Below, piece after piece: positions 25,140-33,259 of a stretch of 64,000 nucleotides of DNA. Under the pieces are notes generated by a model. The model made no database searches. It was not told where the DNA came from and saw only the letters and a program-made list of their open reading frames with translations. The DNA comes from Luteococcus sp038433135 (GTDB lineage: Bacteria > Actinomycetota > Actinomycetes > Propionibacteriales > Propionibacteriaceae): NCBI RefSeq assembly GCF_038433135.1, contig NZ_JBCDMV010000002.1:379428-443427 (forward strand), given 5' to 3'. Position 1 is the stretch's first letter; every line of letters starts with the position of its first letter. The position numbers and the translations under genes were made by a program.

Positions 25140-25748
25140 TCAGCTCTCCTCGTCCTCGAGTGACTCCTCGACCGAGGCGACCCATTCCTGGAAGGGGTCG
25201 GGTTCAGGCTGCACCGTCAGCTCGTCGGCACAGTGGGGGATCGTCACTCCCAGCTCGTCGACCAACCAGCTCCTCAGGTGGTGGTTGACGTACTCCTCCT
25301 CGACGTCGTCGGCCCCCATCTCCCCGAGGGTCAGTTCGAAGTGCCCGACCGCGAGCGCGCGGAGGAAGTCGGTGGTGGTGGCGAAGGCGCTGCCGAAGTC
25401 GTCGCCGATGATCACAACCTGTTGCTCGCCCGTGTCGTTGAGCCACCAGGCGGCGTGCGTCCCGTCACTACCGATCTGGCAGAACTGGTAGAGGCGATCC
25501 GCGAAGGCGTCGTCGCGATCGTCCTGCAGCATTCCCAGATTGAGGGCAAGATCCATTGAGCCCTCGTTGGTGAAGATGGCGGTCGTGACGCCCGCTTCGG
25601 GCGGGTATGGGGCAACCGTGGGCGTCACGGCATCCAGGTCGTCGCACCATCCGCGTTCCTCGCACCAGTCCAGCAGGCGACCCAGCTCCGGTGGGAGTTC
25701 CATTCCGCTCGGCAGTTCCCCAGCGATCTTCTGGCCCAGAATGCTCAT
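25140..25748 (-). CDS. hypothetical acidic protein, possibly SUKH/SMI1-like
   Basis: 202 residues from ATG 25748; TAGGAT on this strand (25755-25760) ends 6 bases before it, so leaderless. Strongly acidic. PPELGRLLDWCEERGWCDDL is followed by DGTHAAWWLNDTGEQQVVII and GHFELTLGEMGADDVEEEYV. The Gly/Trp-rich pattern resembles SMI1/KNR4 (SUKH) proteins, which often act as immunity proteins, but the match is weak. No toxin gene is adjacent. Confidence 0.55.
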   Translation of the reverse strand: MSILGQKIAGELPSGMELPPELGRLLDWCEERGWCDDLDAVTPTVAPYPPEAGVTTAIFTNEGSMDLALNLGMLQDDRDDAFADRLYQFCQIGSDGTHAAWWLNDTGEQQVVIIGDDFGSAFATTTDFLRALAVGHFELTLGEMGADDVEEEYVNHHLRSWLVDELGVTIPHCADELTVQPEPDPFQEWVASVEESLEDEES

Positions 25749-25757
25749 GGCTCCATC

Positions 25758-26759
25758 CTAGGTCTGGTGGGGGCTGGTCAGTGGTGGTGTGGCTGGATCG
25801 ACCGAGACGGGTACTTGCAGACGCCACGCGAGAGGGGGAGTGGTCAGGGGCTGATCGTCACCAGTCCCGCCTCGTGCGCCGACTACGCCAGACGGAGGTC
25901 GTAGGTGGCCAAGGCCTCGGCCTGCAGGTCGATCGCGGCCGCGAGGAGGAGAGCGTAGAGGGAGCGCAGGTTCACGACCGGCACCAGCCCCGCATGGGTG
26001 AACTGGGCCGGTTCGATCGCGGACAGCGACACTTTCAACCAGAACCGCGCCAGCCTCGACCTCGCGCAGGATCTCACCGCTTTCGTTGCGCATCTCGCGT
26101 TGGCTGATGGTCCTCATGCCCCCGGCGTAGCAAGTGCGTAGCATCATCGGGCTGGTCTGCGAGTGAGTCGTGGTGCGCACCGACCCGCGGGAAACAGGCG
26201 TTCGAGGTGGATATGCCTCGTGGGCCGGATTTCCTGCGGGATTGAGCGCGGGAGGCCGCCGAGCCAAGCCTGATCCGTCTGGCCCGACTGTTCGCACAGC
26301 GTCCCCTTCAGTAGCGGTGAGCTGTGTTCGTGGCCGCTTCTTTGGTTCGGCCGAAGTGCCGATAAGCGAGTACTCAGCCTCACCGCGCGAAATGGGTGGA
26401 CGCGAGGCGCCCATGATGAAAACCAGCAGTGCGAGGGCCGCGATGGCTCCGGTGCGACCCCATGGGAGGACGAGCGCGAACTGTGAAGCATCTCGCGGGT
26501 TCACGAGCACCGGCCCGGAGAAGGGGACTTCGGTGTCGTCCGGCCCCAGACCCGCGAACTCGTGGCGGTGCGTTTCGCCATCGGGTCCGGCGACCTCGAC
26601 GAGCCAGGCCATGCGTGTCCAGGGCGAGTCCTCCATGATGTAGCGCCGAACCGCCACCACGGTGCCGGCCCCGGAATGCCAGTCTGTCAGCACATGCCAG
26701 ATGTGGGACAAGGGTGCCGTGGTCCCGGCGACCTTAGACTGGTGGCATGTCGGTTCCAA
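25758..26759 (-). CDS. doubtful single-TM protein reading into a dead antitoxin gene
   Basis: A 333-codon frame whose first about 200 residues look protein-like: VVAVRRYIMEDSPWTRMAWL, HRHEFAGLGPDDTEVPFSGP, then a TM helix (TGAIAALALLVFIMGA) and a polar tail. It has no stop of its own and continues in frame through the vapB fragment at 26117. The start is uncertain: ATG 26759 overlaps the leaderless start of the plus-strand gene at 26747, and ATG 26636 is an alternative. Probably a gene that lost its 3' end. Confidence 0.3.
   Translation of the reverse strand: MEPTCHQSKVAGTTAPLSHIWHVLTDWHSGAGTVVAVRRYIMEDSPWTRMAWLVEVAGPDGETHRHEFAGLGPDDTEVPFSGPVLVNPRDASQFALVLPWGRTGAIAALALLVFIMGASRPPISRGEAEYSLIGTSAEPKKRPRTQLTATEGDAVRTVGPDGSGLARRPPALNPAGNPAHEAYPPRTPVSRGSVRTTTHSQTSPMMLRTCYAGGMRTISQREMRNESGEILREVEAGAVLVESVAVRDRTGPVHPCGAGAGREPALPLRSPPRGRDRPAGRGLGHLRPPSGVVGARGGTGDDQPLTTPPLAWRLQVPVSVDPATPPLTSPHQT
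25844..26117 (-). pseudogene. decayed vapBC toxin-antitoxin locus
   Basis: ATG 26117 opens MRTISQREMRNESGEILREV, a perfect Phd/VapB N-terminus. After about 23 codons the sequence jumps, by deletion and frameshift, to the PIN-toxin C-terminus (YALLLAAAIDLQAEALATYD, then RLA). A TAG then interrupts before SAHEAGLVTISP and TGA at 25844-25846. Both genes are non-functional. Confidence 0.65.
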
Positions 26760-27376
26760 CGTTCGTCGAAGGCCTGACCGAGGGGCTTCGCGACAGGGGT
26801 TACACCCCGCAGGCCCGCTCGGGATCGGTCTTCGCGTTCTCCCGACCGGTCGACGAAGGCGTCACCGCCTGGCTACACCTCAGCATCAATCGAGCCGGGA
26901 ACATCCTTACGACCGTAGGCGTGCGCTTCGACGCTGTGCAGGAGATCTATGCTCCCGCCGCTGACGAGGCGAACAATCCGCAAAGGACCACGCTCTTCCA
27001 ACCCCTGTCGGGCCTGTTGTGGCCAGCGGAGGGCTATCAGTCATGGCGTCTTGGGCAAGGTGACGACGAGGCCGTGCGACAGCGGCTGCTCCGCGACATT
27101 GATCGAGCATGCGAGCCCTGGATCGCGCGGCGCCAGTCGCTCCACGCGGTGCTGGAGGGCTTGGACGAGAACGAGTCCGACGTGTGGTCGGCGGGATATC
27201 TGCGGCCCATCGTCCTGCACTTGTTGGGTCGTGACGCGGAGGCCGTCGCTGCCCTGGATGCGCGGGTGGCTGCCATCGCCCGGGAGCCGGACTACCCCGT
27301 GGCACGCACGTTCCGGGCTTTCGCCCGCCAGTACCGAGCCGAACTCGCCTCTCCCTCCGAGGAGACGCCCGCCTGA
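26747..27376 (+). CDS. hypothetical protein
   Basis: 209 residues from ATG 26747; TAGACT (26735-26740) ends 6 bases upstream, so leaderless. MSVPTFVEGLTEGLRDRGYT, then GSVFAFSRPVDEGVTAWLHL and NILTTVGVRFDAVQEIY suggest a small alpha/beta protein of the DUF4304-like type, followed by helices rich in Arg/Ala (LLGRDAEAVAALDARVAAIA). No catalytic motif. Family uncertain. Confidence 0.6.
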   Translation: MSVPTFVEGLTEGLRDRGYTPQARSGSVFAFSRPVDEGVTAWLHLSINRAGNILTTVGVRFDAVQEIYAPAADEANNPQRTTLFQPLSGLLWPAEGYQSWRLGQGDDEAVRQRLLRDIDRACEPWIARRQSLHAVLEGLDENESDVWSAGYLRPIVLHLLGRDAEAVAALDARVAAIAREPDYPVARTFRAFARQYRAELASPSEETPA

Positions 27377-27516
27377 CAGCCGATGCGTCGACCGCGCCAG
27401 CGCGTCAGCCGAGCAGGCCCAGGCGCTCCAGGGCATCGACGGTGCGGGCCACGCCGTCCTCTCCCCCCAAGGTCCACCAGGCAAGAGATTCCTGCCCCGT
27501 CACAAGAGGGGCAGTT

Positions 27517-28782
27517 TCATTTCTTGTCGGTTCTCTCGCACGCGGCCAGGTCAAGGATGTGGTCGGCGCAGGCCGCTGGCCCGTCGAGTCGCCCTGCGAC
27601 AGCGGCCAGCTCGCGGGCCTTGGTGCGCAGGGACTCGTCGTCGAGCAGCCGGGCGACGATTCCGGGGAAGTGGCCACGGAGCAGATCCCCCGCGGTGAAC
27701 CGGAGCGCATTGCCGTGCCGGACACACTCGTCCAGGTTGCAGCGCTGTTCCAGCTGCAGGCCGATCCCGGCGAAGGGTGCCCCGGAGGCGCAGGCGGTCT
27801 GCACGGTTCCCTCGCCGCCGTGAATGATCGACGCGTCCACCAGCCCCGCCAGTCGATGGGCGGGCAGGAAGTCGAAGACCCGGATCCGTGGTGACAAGGC
27901 TGCACGGTCTCGGTCATCCAGGAAGCGACCGGCCGTGGTCACCACGTCCAGCCCCATCCGGTCCAGCTCGGTCAGGATTCGTCGAGCCAAACCGGCATTG
28001 CCGGACGAGCCCAATCCGACGTACACCGCAGGGCGCTGTCGGTCAGCCAGCGCCGCCACCTCTGACGGCAGTTCCTCGTCGCTTCGGGCATAGACCGGCC
28101 CCACCGCCACCTCGCCCGGGGCGAGCGGCCGTCCGTCGAGCAGCGGAAAAAGCGAAGCGATCAGGTCGACGTCGGCGGCCATCGCGTCCAGCGTGGTGCG
28201 GGGGAGCTCCAGCCCGTGCTCGCGGGCGACCCGTCGGAAGGCCGACGGCTGCCATGTCACCCGCGGTGCGGCGATCCGCGCCAGCCCTCCCGCCAGGCGA
28301 TTGCCCGACTGGGGCAGCCGGCCATCACCGGCCAGGACGGGCAGCGTGCGGGCGGCGGCCAGATGGCCACGGCTCAGCGGGAAGGGTTTCACGTAGGCCA
28401 GCGGCACTCCGGCAATCCGAGCGGACAGGAAGATCGACAGCGTGCTGCCAATCACGATCGCGTCCGGTTGCCAGCGTCGGATCAGTTCCAGCTCGCTGGC
28501 CACCCGGCGGCGGATCACCGACGTCGTGAAGGGATGGCGCAGGCTCCGGCCCTGGTCGGCGGCGATCAGGGCATCCGCGTCGGCCTCGCTCAGCTCGGGC
28601 TTCAACAGCTCCAGATCAAAGCCGGCGTCTCGCACATAGTCGGCAAACCGGGGGGAATAGCCCATGAAGCGCACCGCGTGCCCTCGGGCGGCGAGCTCTC
28701 GGGCCACCTCCACACCGCGAGACGTCTCGCCCAGGTTGAAGGTCTCGGGGGCACACAGGATCCGCGCGGGGCTGTTCTGCAT
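27517..28782 (-). CDS. GT1-family glycosyltransferase
   Basis: 421 residues from ATG 28782. Two Rossmann-like halves. The N-terminal acceptor domain has RGVEVARELAARGHAVRFMG. The C-terminal donor domain has RPAVYVGLGSSGNAGLARRI, IRVFDFLPAHRLAGLVDASI and the NDP-sugar motif IHGGEGTVQTACASGAPFAG (the HGGxGT signature). Transfers a sugar from a nucleotide donor to a lipid or small molecule; acceptor unknown. It stands alone in the accessory region. About 140 bp downstream of its stop (27377-27516) nothing convincing is seen except a possible terminal gene fragment on the same strand ending LERLGLLG. Confidence 0.85.
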   Translation of the reverse strand: MQNSPARILCAPETFNLGETSRGVEVARELAARGHAVRFMGYSPRFADYVRDAGFDLELLKPELSEADADALIAADQGRSLRHPFTTSVIRRRVASELELIRRWQPDAIVIGSTLSIFLSARIAGVPLAYVKPFPLSRGHLAAARTLPVLAGDGRLPQSGNRLAGGLARIAAPRVTWQPSAFRRVAREHGLELPRTTLDAMAADVDLIASLFPLLDGRPLAPGEVAVGPVYARSDEELPSEVAALADRQRPAVYVGLGSSGNAGLARRILTELDRMGLDVVTTAGRFLDDRDRAALSPRIRVFDFLPAHRLAGLVDASIIHGGEGTVQTACASGAPFAGIGLQLEQRCNLDECVRHGNALRFTAGDLLRGHFPGIVARLLDDESLRTKARELAAVAGRLDGPAACADHILDLAACERTDKK

Positions 28783-28870
28783 GATCCCATCGTGACACTT
28801 GCTGGTGTACTCGGTTCCGAGTTCGTGGCTCTTCGAAGGCCCTGAGTCGACGCCCGCCTATCCTGCGGGT

Positions 28871-28924
28871 GTGTTCACGTCGACGAACCCCTCGCCCCTG
28901 AACGCCGCCGGGCCCGACGCATGA
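28871..28924 (+). CDS. 17-residue leaderless upstream ORF
   Basis: GTG 28871 lies 6 bases after TATCCT (28859-28864) and reads MFTSTNPSPLNAAGPDA to TGA 28922-28924, which overlaps the ATG of the next ORF as ATGA. The layout suggests a leaderless leader peptide that couples translation of the membrane protein. Confidence 0.35.
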   Translation: MFTSTNPSPLNAAGPDA

Positions 28925-29157
28925 CCAGCTCGCTCGTCGTGGTGACCGGCATCGCGATGATCCTCAGCCTGGTCGGAGGCCGGCTGGTGGCCGTGTCCGC
29001 CCGGATCGCTCCGACGCCCGGCGCCGTCCACCGCCTGCAGTTCCCCCTTGCCGTCGTCACGGTCTGCCTGACCGCAGCAGCCCTGATGACGGTGCGCAGC
29101 GAACCTGCGGTCGCGCTCGTCGCCGGCATGCTGGGCGTCGGCGACCAACTGGCCTGA
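28921..29157 (+). CDS. small two-TM membrane protein
   Basis: 78 residues from ATG 28921. Two helices (SLVVVTGIAMILSLVGG and LQFPLAVVTVCLTAAALMTV) separated by a basic loop, with a short polar tail. No SD; translation likely depends on the overlapping 17-codon ORF. No family recognised. Convergent with a vapC gene. Confidence 0.45.
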   Translation: MTSSLVVVTGIAMILSLVGGRLVAVSARIAPTPGAVHRLQFPLAVVTVCLTAAALMTVRSEPAVALVAGMLGVGDQLA

Positions 29158-29174
29158 CACGTGGTTCGTGCTTG

Positions 29175-29555
29175 TCAGAGCACTTCCAGTCCGCGCGCAC
29201 CCGCCGCTGCCTTGAGGGCGTCGTCGAACGTGGCGACTCGGGCCGAGGTCTGCTCGGCGGTCAGCAGGACACAGCAGTCGGGCATCTTCGCGCGGGTGTT
29301 GGCCCGTAGGCGAGCCAAGCGAATTCCGGCGTCATGTGGGAGGGGAGTGATCTCGATTCCCAGGGAGCGGATGTCGGCCGACATCTGTTGGTCACGGTGT
29401 TCCCGGGCCGCTCGCACGAGGACCTCGGCCTGGTTGATGGGGCCGATGGTCATTGGTTCATCCGGATTGTCCCTGAACAGCCTCTCGGCCGCTTCGTGGT
29501 GGACGTCGTGGGCATCGAACAGGGCGATCAGCACCCCGGCGTCGAGCGCGATCAT
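29175..29555 (-). CDS. VapC-type PIN-domain toxin
   Basis: 126 residues from ATG 29555, overlapping the antitoxin stop by 4 bases. MIALDAGVLIALFDAHDVHH gives the first acidic residue, INQAEVLVRA the second and MPDCCVLLTAEQTSARVATF the third region, ending in DDALKAAAGARGLEVL. A predicted ribonuclease held inactive by the upstream VapB. Confidence 0.85.
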   Translation of the reverse strand: MIALDAGVLIALFDAHDVHHEAAERLFRDNPDEPMTIGPINQAEVLVRAAREHRDQQMSADIRSLGIEITPLPHDAGIRLARLRANTRAKMPDCCVLLTAEQTSARVATFDDALKAAAGARGLEVL

Positions 29556-29821
29556 TCGGGCCACTCGGCCCGCAGGCCATCGAGGTAGCCAGGCTCGTAC
29601 AGGCCGGTGTAGGAGCCGCTGACGCGATCCACTGCGGACAGGCGCCGATTGTGCCGGGCGGCCGCCTCGGGCTCGATGCTCTTGAAACCCTCCTCGATCA
29701 GATGGCGCAGGAGGCGAGCGGGCTTGTCCCGGTCGGCGGGCCACCTGCGAGCAGCAGCATGCAGTGCCGCGGTGATCTCGGCGGTCTCCGTCACCGGGTG
29801 GCGGCGCTTCGTGGTCGGCAT
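29552..29821 (-). CDS. VapB-type antitoxin
   Basis: 89 residues from ATG 29821. TACACT on this strand (29828-29833) ends 6 bases before the ATG, so leaderless. MPTTKRRHPVTETAEITAAL, then ARLLRHLIEEGFKSIEPE and a C-terminal YLDGLRAEWPE that likely binds the toxin groove. The overlap with vapC (ATGA) is the usual coupled arrangement. Confidence 0.75.
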   Translation of the reverse strand: MPTTKRRHPVTETAEITAALHAAARRWPADRDKPARLLRHLIEEGFKSIEPEAAARHNRRLSAVDRVSGSYTGLYEPGYLDGLRAEWPE

Positions 29822-29920
29822 GTCCCAAGTGTAACTCTGCTTCTGGGTGTCACACCTGACCGTGGTCTCCGCAGTCGAGCGCCCTGACCTGACTGGTGTC
29901 CCGATGGACCGGAGGCGTGG

Positions 29921-30883
29921 TCAGGCAGAGAAGGACGAAGGCTGAGGCAGGTGGTCGATCACCCGGGCTCCGCACGTTCCTGGGGTGCCCAGCTGCCGGT
30001 GTGCATCGGCGGCCTGATGCGGCGCGAAGGTGACGCCCACGACGCCGGGGAGTTCCCCGTCGGCAATCCGGTGGGCAAGCCACGTGAGGTCGCGGCTGTC
30101 GTGGCCGGCCGCCACCGGACGGGACACGATCCCTGAGCGACGAGCTGGCATGAGTGATCGAGGCCAAGCACTTCCGTCGGTCAAGGCCATGCGAGCCCCA
30201 GGCGCGCCAGCGCCACACCACGTCTTGGGCTCGCCGGCGGCGAGCACGATCCCGTCGTAGTGCAGCCCCTGCTGCAGGGCAGCGCAGTCCTGACTGCGAT
30301 GGTCCACGACGAGATCGGCGCCCATCTCATGGGCGGCGGTCTGGGCCGCCCGCCCCACCACGGCGTCCACCCGGGCGCCGAACAGCCCGGCCAATCGAAT
30401 GGCCGCCAGCCCCACTGGACCACCGCCCCCAACCACCAGGATGTGGTCACCTGGGCGGGGCCTGACCACGTCGCGGATGGCGCGCAAGGCCGTCAGGCCG
30501 CCAAGCGCGGGTGCGACGTCTGCAGCGACCAGGTGATGATCCCGCGGGAACAGGCCGCACCGCTCCGTCTCCACCGCGAGGAGTTCGACCGTCGTGCCGC
30601 GGGCACACAGCGGTTCCAGGCCAAGGACCACGGCCACGGGGGTCCCCATCGGTAGTGCGGTGTCACCCGCATCGGCCACCACGCCCACGGCATCAAAGCC
30701 CGTCTGCTTGGGGAAGCCCAGGCCGTGGGGGAACCGGCCACGGCGAAACTCTGCGTCGATCCGGCTCACGCCGCTCGCTACGGTACGCACCAGAACCTGA
30801 CCGGATCGCAGCTCGGGGATGGGAATCTCGTCAATCGTCAGGACATCAGGACTGCCATGCCGGTGGTACTGGACCGCCCACAT
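29921..30883 (-). CDS. zinc-independent MDR alcohol dehydrogenase / quinone oxidoreductase
   Basis: 320 residues from ATG 30883 (MWAVQYHRHGSPDVL). GroES-like N-terminal half (SGQVLVRTVASGVSRIDAEF), then a Rossmann half with VRPRPGDHILVVGGGGPVGL for NAD(P)H. Catalytic zinc ligands are missing, so a quinone-oxidoreductase-type NADPH reductase is likely. The start overlaps the stop region of the HXXEE-like gene upstream, placing it third in an operon opposite the TetR gene. Confidence 0.82.
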   Translation of the reverse strand: MWAVQYHRHGSPDVLTIDEIPIPELRSGQVLVRTVASGVSRIDAEFRRGRFPHGLGFPKQTGFDAVGVVADAGDTALPMGTPVAVVLGLEPLCARGTTVELLAVETERCGLFPRDHHLVAADVAPALGGLTALRAIRDVVRPRPGDHILVVGGGGPVGLAAIRLAGLFGARVDAVVGRAAQTAAHEMGADLVVDHRSQDCAALQQGLHYDGIVLAAGEPKTWCGAGAPGARMALTDGSAWPRSLMPARRSGIVSRPVAAGHDSRDLTWLAHRIADGELPGVVGVTFAPHQAADAHRQLGTPGTCGARVIDHLPQPSSFSA

Positions 30884-30884
30884 C

Positions 30885-31313
30885 TCACTCACCACTGTGG
30901 TCTTGGTGCCAGATCTCGCGCAGGACAACGCCGGCGCCCACCCATCCCGGCGCGACCGACGTCGTCGTGCCCGGCATGATCGTGCGCGTCCGCCAGGATG
31001 CGGCCAGGTGCATGCCGAAGGCCGCGGACCAGCCGGCGCACAGCACGCTCGTCGCTACTTGGGTGGCCCGCGGGTGCCGACGGGTCAGGGCCCAGGCGGT
31101 CGCCAGCCCCACGCACTGGGATGCCTGTGCAGTCACGCGTCGACGAGGGTCGTGGGCGGCCATCCAGTTGCCCTGCAGGTGCCGGTCCAGCCACGGCATC
31201 GTCGTGGTGCCGACCCTGCGATACCAGTCCTCGACGCTGACCAGAACCTCCTCGGTCTGGTGCACGGCGATCAGCGCAAGCGTCATCACCCAAAGGCGGT
31301 CATTGCGGTTCAT
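30885..31313 (-). CDS. HXXEE-domain membrane protein
   Basis: 142 residues from ATG 31313, overlapping the upstream gene by 4 bases. LWVMTLALIAVHQTEEVLVS carries the HxxEE motif that names the PF13787 family. Further hydrophobic segments (CVGLATAWAL; VLCAGWSAAFGMHLAASW) are followed by PGWVGAGVVLREIW. Family function is unknown; the conserved His/Glu pattern in the membrane suggests metal binding or an enzyme, which is inference. Confidence 0.65.
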   Translation of the reverse strand: MNRNDRLWVMTLALIAVHQTEEVLVSVEDWYRRVGTTTMPWLDRHLQGNWMAAHDPRRRVTAQASQCVGLATAWALTRRHPRATQVATSVLCAGWSAAFGMHLAASWRTRTIMPGTTTSVAPGWVGAGVVLREIWHQDHSGE

Positions 31314-31789
31314 TGCTTCTCCTTGGTCTCGTGGTTCCGGGCAGCGAGGGCTCCCACGGCGTGGGCGACGGCCAACCAGCCACCGGTCAGTGCCACGGCG
31401 CGCAGTGGCCGGGCGACGCCAGGCGCGCCCGCTTGGCGCAGTCGTCGCGTCGCCCACCACCACTGCGGCAGGACGACGGTGGGTGAGGTGGCAACGCCCG
31501 TCGTGTACCGGCCGGTGAGCGCCGAGGCCGCCAGGTGCCCGAAACCGTGCGCGCCGAAGACCAACTGCACGTCCTGGTAGAGCCAGCCGCGCCCACGGGT
31601 GCGAATCCCGTCGACGACGGCCGCGCCGTACAGCACGCCCATTGTCGCCACGCCTACCCGCACATGGGTTTGCGAGACGCCGGTTGTGGGTGCCATGGTC
31701 AGCAATTCCTCGCCGTCATTGGCCAGGAAGGAGACCCACAGGGACAGCGGGATCAGCCAGCGGTCCGGGCCGACGAGCATGCCGTCCAT
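31310..31789 (-). CDS. HXXEE-like membrane protein, diverged paralogue
   Basis: 159 residues from ATG 31789 with GGAGG 5 bases upstream. WLIPLSLWVSFLANDGEELL has Asn where the HxxEE family has His, and a second site HGFGHLAASALTG carries the His pair. Four or so TM helices. It overlaps the next, canonical HXXEE gene by ATGA; the two may form a heteromer. Loss of the first His is the oddity. Confidence 0.6.
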   Translation of the reverse strand: MDGMLVGPDRWLIPLSLWVSFLANDGEELLTMAPTTGVSQTHVRVGVATMGVLYGAAVVDGIRTRGRGWLYQDVQLVFGAHGFGHLAASALTGRYTTGVATSPTVVLPQWWWATRRLRQAGAPGVARPLRAVALTGGWLAVAHAVGALAARNHETKEKQ

Positions 31790-31814
31790 CATTCCTCCAC
31801 TTCCGAAACAATCA

Positions 31815-31849
31815 GTAGCGATACCAACGGTAGCGCAAAGGGTAGCGAT
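31815..31849. promoter_or_regulatory. candidate TetR operator with three GTAGCG repeats
   Basis: GTAGCG occurs at 31815, 31830 and 31842 in direct orientation. Between the first two lies the palindrome TACCAACGGTA (31822-31832). The block fills the gap between the divergent tetR and HXXEE genes. Confidence 0.55.
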
Positions 31850-31865
31850 CTGGAAGGGTGGTCGC

Positions 31866-32441
31866 ATGGCAATGGGGAGACCGCGGGATGCGTCGGTGGA
31901 ACACAAGGTGCTGGATGCCGTGCGCGCCCTGTTGGCCGTGCGCGGGTACGCAGGTCTGCGGATCGATGAGGTGGCCGCGCGCAGCGGTGTGGCCAAGACC
32001 ACCATCTACCGCCGGTGGCCGAGCCTCGCCCATCTGGTGGTGGCCGCCGTGGTGGACCTGGTGGGGGAGCGCGACCTGACCTTCGTCGGCGACCCTGAAC
32101 AAGATCTTCGCGCCGCCTGCCGCGTCGGGCTGGTCTCGCTGCGCCAAGCGGGTCCCGGGGTTGCGGCGCTCGCAATGGAGGTCCACCGGCAGAGCGACGA
32201 CGAGCTGCGACGCGCCTACCGCGCCGCCCTGATCGACCCCGTCCGCGAGGCGATCGTCCGTGCCATCCGGGAAGGACAACAGGCGGGACGCTTTCGCGCC
32301 GAGATGGATCCCTACGTCACCGCCGATGCCCTCGTCGGCGCTGCGGTCTATCGGCTCGTCATCTTGCACGAGACCCCCGACGAGTCTGACCTGGAGGCCC
32401 TGCTGGACGTGGTGCTGGCCGGCCTCGCGTCGGTCGGTTAG
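31866..32441 (+). CDS. TetR-family transcriptional regulator
   Basis: 191 residues from ATG 31866 with GGAAGGG upstream. HTH: VLDAVRALLAVRGYAGLRID, EVAARSGVAKTTIYRRWPS. The C-terminal ligand domain resembles TetR_C_16/C11-type (REAIVRAIREGQQAGRFRAE, YRLVILHETPDE). Likely represses itself and the divergent HXXEE-HXXEE-oxidoreductase operon through the repeats at 31815-31849. Its TAG overlaps the convergent TAA of the next gene. Confidence 0.88.
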   Translation: MAMGRPRDASVEHKVLDAVRALLAVRGYAGLRIDEVAARSGVAKTTIYRRWPSLAHLVVAAVVDLVGERDLTFVGDPEQDLRAACRVGLVSLRQAGPGVAALAMEVHRQSDDELRRAYRAALIDPVREAIVRAIREGQQAGRFRAEMDPYVTADALVGAAVYRLVILHETPDESDLEALLDVVLAGLASVG

Positions 32442-33091
32442 CTGACCTCGCGGATCACGTCCTGGCCGTCCTCGACGGCTGCGGTGAGGTCATTGACGAA
32501 CTCGGTTGGGGTCATCTCGAGGGCCAGGCAGCCGTTCGGGGTGACAGCGCTGCTGGTCACCTGCATCGTGTGGGCCGGGCTGGTGTCGGTGAAGACGCCC
32601 GAGCCGCCGCCCACCACCACCGGGGCGACGACGAAGCGGTAGATGTCCACCAGGCCCGTCTCGTGCAGGGTGCGGGCGAGTTTCACCGAACCGTGTACCT
32701 GCAGCTCACCTGGCGTATCGGATGCCTTGATCTCCCGGATCCGGTCCAGGAAGTCGGCTCCCAGAACAGTCGTGCTGTCGGCCCAGACGTCGGTAGCCAA
32801 CTCGCTGGAGGTGACGACGTACTTGTGGGCGCCATTGATGGTGGCGGCCACCGGGTCTGCCGGGTCTGTAACCTGCGGCCAGTGCGATGCGAACGTGTCG
32901 TAGGTGCGGCGGCCGAGCAGCAGCGCGCCGCACTTGTCGAACCAGCCGGTGACGGCCTCGCCGACGCCCTCGTCGAAGACCGGCATCAGCCAGCCGCCGT
33001 TGCTGAAGCCGTCCCGCGGGTCCTCCTGGGCCGAACCGGGGCCCTGCGAGACGCCGTCGAAGGTGCGGAACAGGTTGATGCTGAGCTTCAT
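32438..33091 (-). CDS. RibD C-terminal / dihydrofolate reductase-family protein
   Basis: 217 residues from ATG 33091 with AGGAG upstream (MKLSINLFRTFDGVSQGPG). DHFR-like fold: ALLLGRRTYDTFASHWP, ADPVAATINGAHKYVVTS, ELQVHGSVKLARTLHETGLV and FVVAPVVVGGGSGVF. NADPH-dependent reductase family (YyaP/YwjB type); substrate unknown, not a true folate enzyme by pattern. Confidence 0.85.
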   Translation of the reverse strand: MKLSINLFRTFDGVSQGPGSAQEDPRDGFSNGGWLMPVFDEGVGEAVTGWFDKCGALLLGRRTYDTFASHWPQVTDPADPVAATINGAHKYVVTSSELATDVWADSTTVLGADFLDRIREIKASDTPGELQVHGSVKLARTLHETGLVDIYRFVVAPVVVGGGSGVFTDTSPAHTMQVTSSAVTPNGCLALEMTPTEFVNDLTAAVEDGQDVIREVS

Positions 33092-33259
33092 GGGGCTTCT
33101 CCTTGGGGTGGTTCCCGGTGCCGGGGTTGGCGGGGCCGCGGGGAAGGGACCTGGCTCGAGCAACAGGTTACGGGCCACCGAGCGTTGACGCGAGTGGTTT
33201 GGCCACCCCATTCACCGGGCGGTGAGTTCTGCTCCCGTCATGTTTGTGACTCGGGGCCG

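Noticed and set aside
27405..27516. Possible gene tail ending LERLGLLG behind the glycosyltransferase
   Set aside because: Frame has no start of its own outside the glycosyltransferase gene and no family match; recorded as a doubtful fragment only.
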